Assembly (NCBI GenBank): GCA_900549535.1
Contig: UROR01000041.1
Span: forward strand, 1-15,344
Origin: an uncultured Collinsella sp.
GTDB taxonomy: Bacteria; Actinomycetota; Coriobacteriia; Coriobacteriales; Coriobacteriaceae
Length of the DNA: 15,344 nt
Direction: 5' to 3'
In this document: positions 13,064 through 15,344 of the stretch, piece after piece
Layout: each line of letters begins with the position of its first letter
How positions within the stretch are numbered: the stretch's first letter is position 1
Translations under genes and position numbers: made by a program
Notes under the pieces: generated by a model
What the model was told of the DNA's origin: nothing
Seen by the model: the letters and a program-made list of their open reading frames with translations, nothing else
The model's database searches: none

Positions 13064-13990
13064 TTACAGCTTGGCGATGGCGTCGTCCACGTGCGAGACG
13101 TAGATGTCGTCGACCGCGACGTTCTGTCCCAGACCCTGGAGCAGGCACGTCACTTCGAAGCCGGCGGCCACGAACTTCGCAGCCCAGCTGTCGGGGTCGG
13201 TCTCGTCTGCCATGTCGTTGTTCGCGTGGTCGCCCGCGACCACCATGAACGGCGCGAGCACGGCCTTCTTGTAGCCTGCGGCGCTCGCGGCTGCGATAAC
13301 ATCCTCGCAGGTCGGTTCAGCCTCGACGGTGCCGACGAAGAACTGCGTCAAGCCCTCGTTCTTAAACACTTCCTGCATCTTGGCATAGTCGGCGTTGGAA
13401 TCGGCTTCGGTGCCGTGGCCCATGAGGCACAGCGCCGTCTTGCCGTCGTCGAAGGACGCCATGTTCTCCTTAATGGCTGCGGCCACCTTCTTGTAGTCGT
13501 CGTCGGAGGTGAGCAGCGGGTCGCCGAGCGAGATCTTGTCGAACTTGTCGGCGTACTTGTCGAGCTCGTCTTTCACGTCGGTGTATTCCAGGCCACCCAT
13601 GAGATGCGTCGGCTGCACGACGATTTCCTTCACGCCGTCTTCCACGCAGCGGTCGAGCGCCTCGGTCATGTTGTCGATCGTGATGCCGTCGCGCTTCTTC
13701 AGCTTGTCGATGATGATCTGCGCGGTGAAGGCGCGGCGGATGTCGTAGTCCTGCCAGTACTTCTCGCGGATAGCGTCTTCGATGGCGCCGATGGTGATGT
13801 GGCGCGAGTCGTTGTAGCTCGTGCCGAAGCTCGTGACGAGGATGACCGGCTTCACGGCCTTCTCCTTTTCGCTCGATTTCTCGGAACTCGCGGAGGTGCT
13901 GGAGCAGCCCGCGAGCGCGAATCCGGCGAGCGCGACGGCTCCGGTTGCTGCGGCGCCCATGAAGCCGCGGCGTGACATCTGGTCGGACAT
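13064..13990 (-). CDS. cbiK: Exported CbiK-family cobaltochelatase (Tat lipoprotein)
   Basis: CbiK is the ATP-independent class II chelatase that inserts cobalt into sirohydrochlorin in the anaerobic B12 pathway. It is normally cytoplasmic and about 260 residues long. This 308-residue version has an added N-terminus with a twin-arginine motif (SRRGFM, 6-11), a hydrophobic stretch and a lipobox LAGC with Cys29, then a Ser/Lys/Glu linker to about 46. It should be exported folded and anchored on the outer face of the membrane. The metal-site histidines appear to be His192 (LMGHGTE) and His255 (AGDHANND). Their spacing is nearly that of the two catalytic histidines of Salmonella CbiK. PTHLMGGLEY contains His129, and GTVEAEPT has the conserved acidic residues. 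Exported CbiK forms are known from Desulfovibrio. GAGGAAAGG upstream fixes the start at 13990. It is the first gene after the cobalamin riboswitch. Confidence 0.92.
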   Translation of the reverse strand: MSDQMSRRGFMGAAATGAVALAGFALAGCSSTSASSEKSSEKEKAVKPVILVTSFGTSYNDSRHITIGAIEDAIREKYWQDYDIRRAFTAQIIIDKLKKRDGITIDNMTEALDRCVEDGVKEIVVQPTHLMGGLEYTDVKDELDKYADKFDKISLGDPLLTSDDDYKKVAAAIKENMASFDDGKTALCLMGHGTEADSNADYAKMQEVFKNEGLTQFFVGTVEAEPTCEDVIAAASAAGYKKAVLAPFMVVAGDHANNDMADETDPDSWAAKFVAAGFEVTCLLQGLGQNVAVDDIYVSHVDDAIAKL

Positions 13991-14112
13991 GGTTTTTCCT
14001 TTCCTCGGTTTGCCGGTCCCCCGGCGACAGTTGCTTGTCGGCACAAGCGAAAGAAAAGCGCGCCCCTCGGGGTTCACAAGGAGCTAACGCCACGGCGATG
14101 CCGTGAGGAAAA
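13991..14112 (-). other. Expression-platform part of the cbiK leader
   Basis: These 122 bases lie between the riboswitch core and the cbiK start and contain no gene. Hairpins visible on the minus strand are CACGGC-ATC-GCCGTG (14105-14091), CCCC-GA-GGGG (14072-14063) followed closely by TTTTCTTT, and GCCGG-GGGA-CCGGC (14025-14012) just before the ribosome site. The second could act as a weak terminator. Which hairpin switches with the aptamer cannot be decided by eye. Confidence 0.5.
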
Positions 14113-14237
14113 GGCGAAGCAGTCTGGCTTGGGGCGCGAGGCAGTTCGCCCGCGCGTCCTATACAGTAATGTCCCTTGCCCAGGATTCCCACCTGGTTCC
14201 CTCCGCAAGCCAGCGCGGGCTGTGCGGGCGCCGCGCC
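14113..14237 (-). promoter_or_regulatory. Cobalamin riboswitch
   Basis: The minus strand carries the conserved core. GGGAACCAGGTGGGAATCC forms hairpin CCAGG/CCTGG (14196-14180). ATTACTGTA follows, and the B12-box-like AAGCCAGACTGCTTCGCC ends at 14113. CTGGCTTG (14213-14206) pairs with CAAGCCAG (14131-14124), and GGCG (14237-14234) can pair with CGCC (14116-14113). At about 125 bases it is compact, like the shorter cobalamin riboswitch classes. In this family, corrinoid binding usually lowers expression. It sits between the promoter and cbiK and should control the whole chelatase-transporter operon. Confidence 0.9.
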
Positions 14238-14288
14238 GGTCATTTCCTTTTATCCGATTGTCATATGCTCGTTGCCGAAACTTTTACT

Positions 14289-14317
14289 ATGATAGTGGGC
14301 ACTTGTGAACGTGTCAA
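14289..14317 (-). promoter_or_regulatory. Promoter of the cbiK-transporter operon
   Basis: On the minus strand a perfect -35 TTGACA (14317-14312) is followed after exactly 17 bases by TATCAT (14294-14289). Transcription would start about 45 bases before the riboswitch core. Confidence 0.85.
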
Positions 14318-14448
14318 AGCCAGGGCGGGCGGCATTGCGCCTCCTGCCTGCGTATTTGCGCCGATTGCCGCTGCGGGCGCCGTGTTTTGCCCGCTGTGCG
14401 AAGGGCGGCGTAAACGGTTGCGATGAGAAACGGGAAGGGAAGGCTCGG
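14318..14448 (+). other. Leader region of cbiF
   Basis: Together with the riboswitch leader this makes a 458-base divergent gap. On the plus strand I see no good promoter and no second riboswitch. A GCGGGC/GCCCGC inverted repeat (14373-14378, 14389-14394) and the cbiF ribosome site (14435-14443) are the only marks. Confidence 0.4.
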
Positions 14449-15240
14449 ATGATTCATATCGTTGGCGCAGGCTCGGGCGCCGCCGACCTTATCACGCTGC
14501 GCGGGGCGCGCCTTCTGCGCGCGGCCGACGCGGTCGTTTGGGCGGGGAGCCTTGTGAACCCCGAGCTGCTCGCCGATTGCAAGGAATCCTGCGTCGTCTA
14601 CGACAGCGCGCACATGACCTTGGAGGAAGTGCTCGACGTGATGTGTGCGGCGGATGCGCGGGGCGAGGAAGTGGTGCGCCTGCACACGGGTGACCCGTGC
14701 CTATACGGCGCCATCCAGGAGCAGATGGACGCACTCGACGCGCGCGGCGTGTACTACGAGGTGGTGCCCGGCGTGTCGAGCTTTTGCGGTGCCGCGGCGG
14801 CGCTTCGCCAGGAATACACGCTGCCGGGAATCAGCCAGTCGGTCGTGATCACGCGGCTTTCCGGGCGCACCCCCATGCCCGCGTGCGAGGGCATGCGCAC
14901 CATGGCGGAAAGCGGCTCGACTATGGTCATCTTCCTGAGCTCGGGTATGCTCGCCGAGCTTTCCGCCGAGCTTTTGGCCGCGGGCCGCAGCTCCGACGAG
15001 CCGGCGGCGCTCGTGTACAAGGCGACCTGGCCTGAGGAGCGCGTGGTGCGATGCACAGTGGGCACGCTCGCCGATGCGGGCGCGCGAGAGGGCATCGACC
15101 GCACGGCGCTCGTGGTGGTGGGCCGCGTGCTCGGAGCTCGCGGCGGGCTTGCGCACGACGGTGCGCAAGCGGAGTCGTACGAGCGCAGCAAGCTTTACGA
15201 CCCTTCGTTTGCCACGGGGTATCGGAAGGCGAGCAGCTAG
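14449..15240 (+). CDS. cbiF: Precorrin-4 / cobalt-precorrin-4 C11-methyltransferase
   Basis: This is a SAM-dependent methylase of the corrin-ring pathway that methylates C11 of (cobalt-)precorrin-4 in the cytoplasm. The product has 263 residues, the usual length. It starts with the tetrapyrrole-methylase pattern MIHIVGAGSGAADLITLRG. LHTGDPCLYGAIQEQ follows at about 82-96, then PGVSSFCGAAAALRQEYTLPG and VVITRLSGRTPMP. The strongly CbiF/CobM-like segments AGSLVNPELL and TLPGISQSVVITR separate it from other methylases of the family. AAGGGAAGG five bases before the ATG at 14449 supports this start. Upstream in-frame codons from 14305 give a sequence unlike the family. The start of cbiD lies one base after its stop, so it heads a cobalamin-synthesis operon, divergent from cbiK. 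Confidence 0.95.
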   Translation: MIHIVGAGSGAADLITLRGARLLRAADAVVWAGSLVNPELLADCKESCVVYDSAHMTLEEVLDVMCAADARGEEVVRLHTGDPCLYGAIQEQMDALDARGVYYEVVPGVSSFCGAAAALRQEYTLPGISQSVVITRLSGRTPMPACEGMRTMAESGSTMVIFLSSGMLAELSAELLAAGRSSDEPAALVYKATWPEERVVRCTVGTLADAGAREGIDRTALVVVGRVLGARGGLAHDGAQAESYERSKLYDPSFATGYRKASS

Positions 15241-15241
15241 C

Positions 15242-15344
15242 GTGGCCTTCGAGCACTACATATATACCGGGACGACCCGCCTGCGCTGCGGCTATACCAC
15301 GGGGAGCTGCGCCACGCTCGCGGCGAAGGCGGCCTGCGAGATGC
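15242..15344 (+). CDS. cbiD: Cobalt-precorrin-5B C1-methyltransferase, N-terminal part
   Basis: This partial gene runs off the right edge. The first 34 codons, from a GTG start, include TTRLRCGYTTGSCATLAAKAA. This is the characteristic CbiD opening (LRxGxTTGxCAAAAAKAA) that lines the active site. CbiD methylates C1 during anaerobic cobalamin synthesis. GGAAGGCGAG at the end of cbiF serves as ribosome site, and only one base separates the genes. The GTG start and the tight spacing suggest coupled translation with cbiF. Confidence 0.92.
   Translation, partial: MAFEHYIYTGTTRLRCGYTTGSCATLAAKAACEM

Noticed and set aside
12962..13975. Plus-strand open frame opposite cbiK
   Set aside because: The minus strand encodes a complete chelatase with signal peptide. 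The opposite frame is a shadow without motifs.
14318..14345. Second cobalamin riboswitch on the plus strand before cbiF
   Set aside because: AGCCAGG resembles part of the B12 box, but the GAATCC hairpin and the ACTGT segment are missing.
14103..14426. Plus-strand open frame in the divergent gap
   Set aside because: It crosses the riboswitch and the promoter of the opposite strand, has no ribosome site and no recognisable domain.
1..15344. CRISPR array, prophage or intact insertion sequence
   Set aside because: No regularly spaced direct repeats, no phage structural or integrase genes and no complete transposase were seen; only the short IS3-like remnant.

Overview
The window looks like a chromosomal segment of a Coriobacteriia (Actinomycetota) gut bacterium, most like Collinsella or a close relative. 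This is inferred from the GC-rich coding sequence with AT-rich promoters, a ptsH-ptsI cluster followed by PfkB-type sugar-phosphate kinases, and the protein sequences. It is not proven by a marker gene.

Left part (1-8431, almost all plus strand) is ordinary housekeeping and accessory content. It starts with HPr (ptsH) and enzyme I (ptsI), the general phosphotransferase components, separated by an attenuator-like hairpin. A PfkB-family 1-phosphofructokinase-like gene follows in the same run and ends at a strong terminator. A second, separately promoted paralogue of the same length follows, with its own terminator. Next come the CCA-adding enzyme (cca), a tRNA-Glu(CTC) with its own promoter and terminator, a multi-membrane-segment MprF-N-terminal/flippase-like protein, and a TetR-family regulator with a candidate operator.

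At 8434-8526 there is a short fossil of an IS3-family transposase on the minus strand. It marks the boundary with the right part (8544-15344), a corrinoid (vitamin B12) region. A minus-strand operon runs from a consensus-like promoter (14317-14289) through a cobalamin riboswitch (14237-14113). It encodes an exported Tat-lipoprotein cobaltochelatase of the CbiK family, a small lipoprotein, a substrate-binding lipoprotein, a BtuC/FecCD permease and an ABC ATPase with an extra C-terminal domain. Divergently, on the plus strand, the cytoplasmic anaerobic cobalamin pathway begins with cbiF and a partial cbiD that leaves the window.

The most interesting unit is the riboswitch-controlled minus-strand operon. 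It pairs a surface-anchored chelatase with a transporter. Its small lipoprotein and the N-terminus of its binding protein appear to share the same beta-rich domain. Three strong hairpins separate the chelatase gene from the rest. I read this as a candidate extracellular cobalt/tetrapyrrole capture and import system. The chelatase family, the transporter families and the riboswitch are well supported. The joint function is inference.
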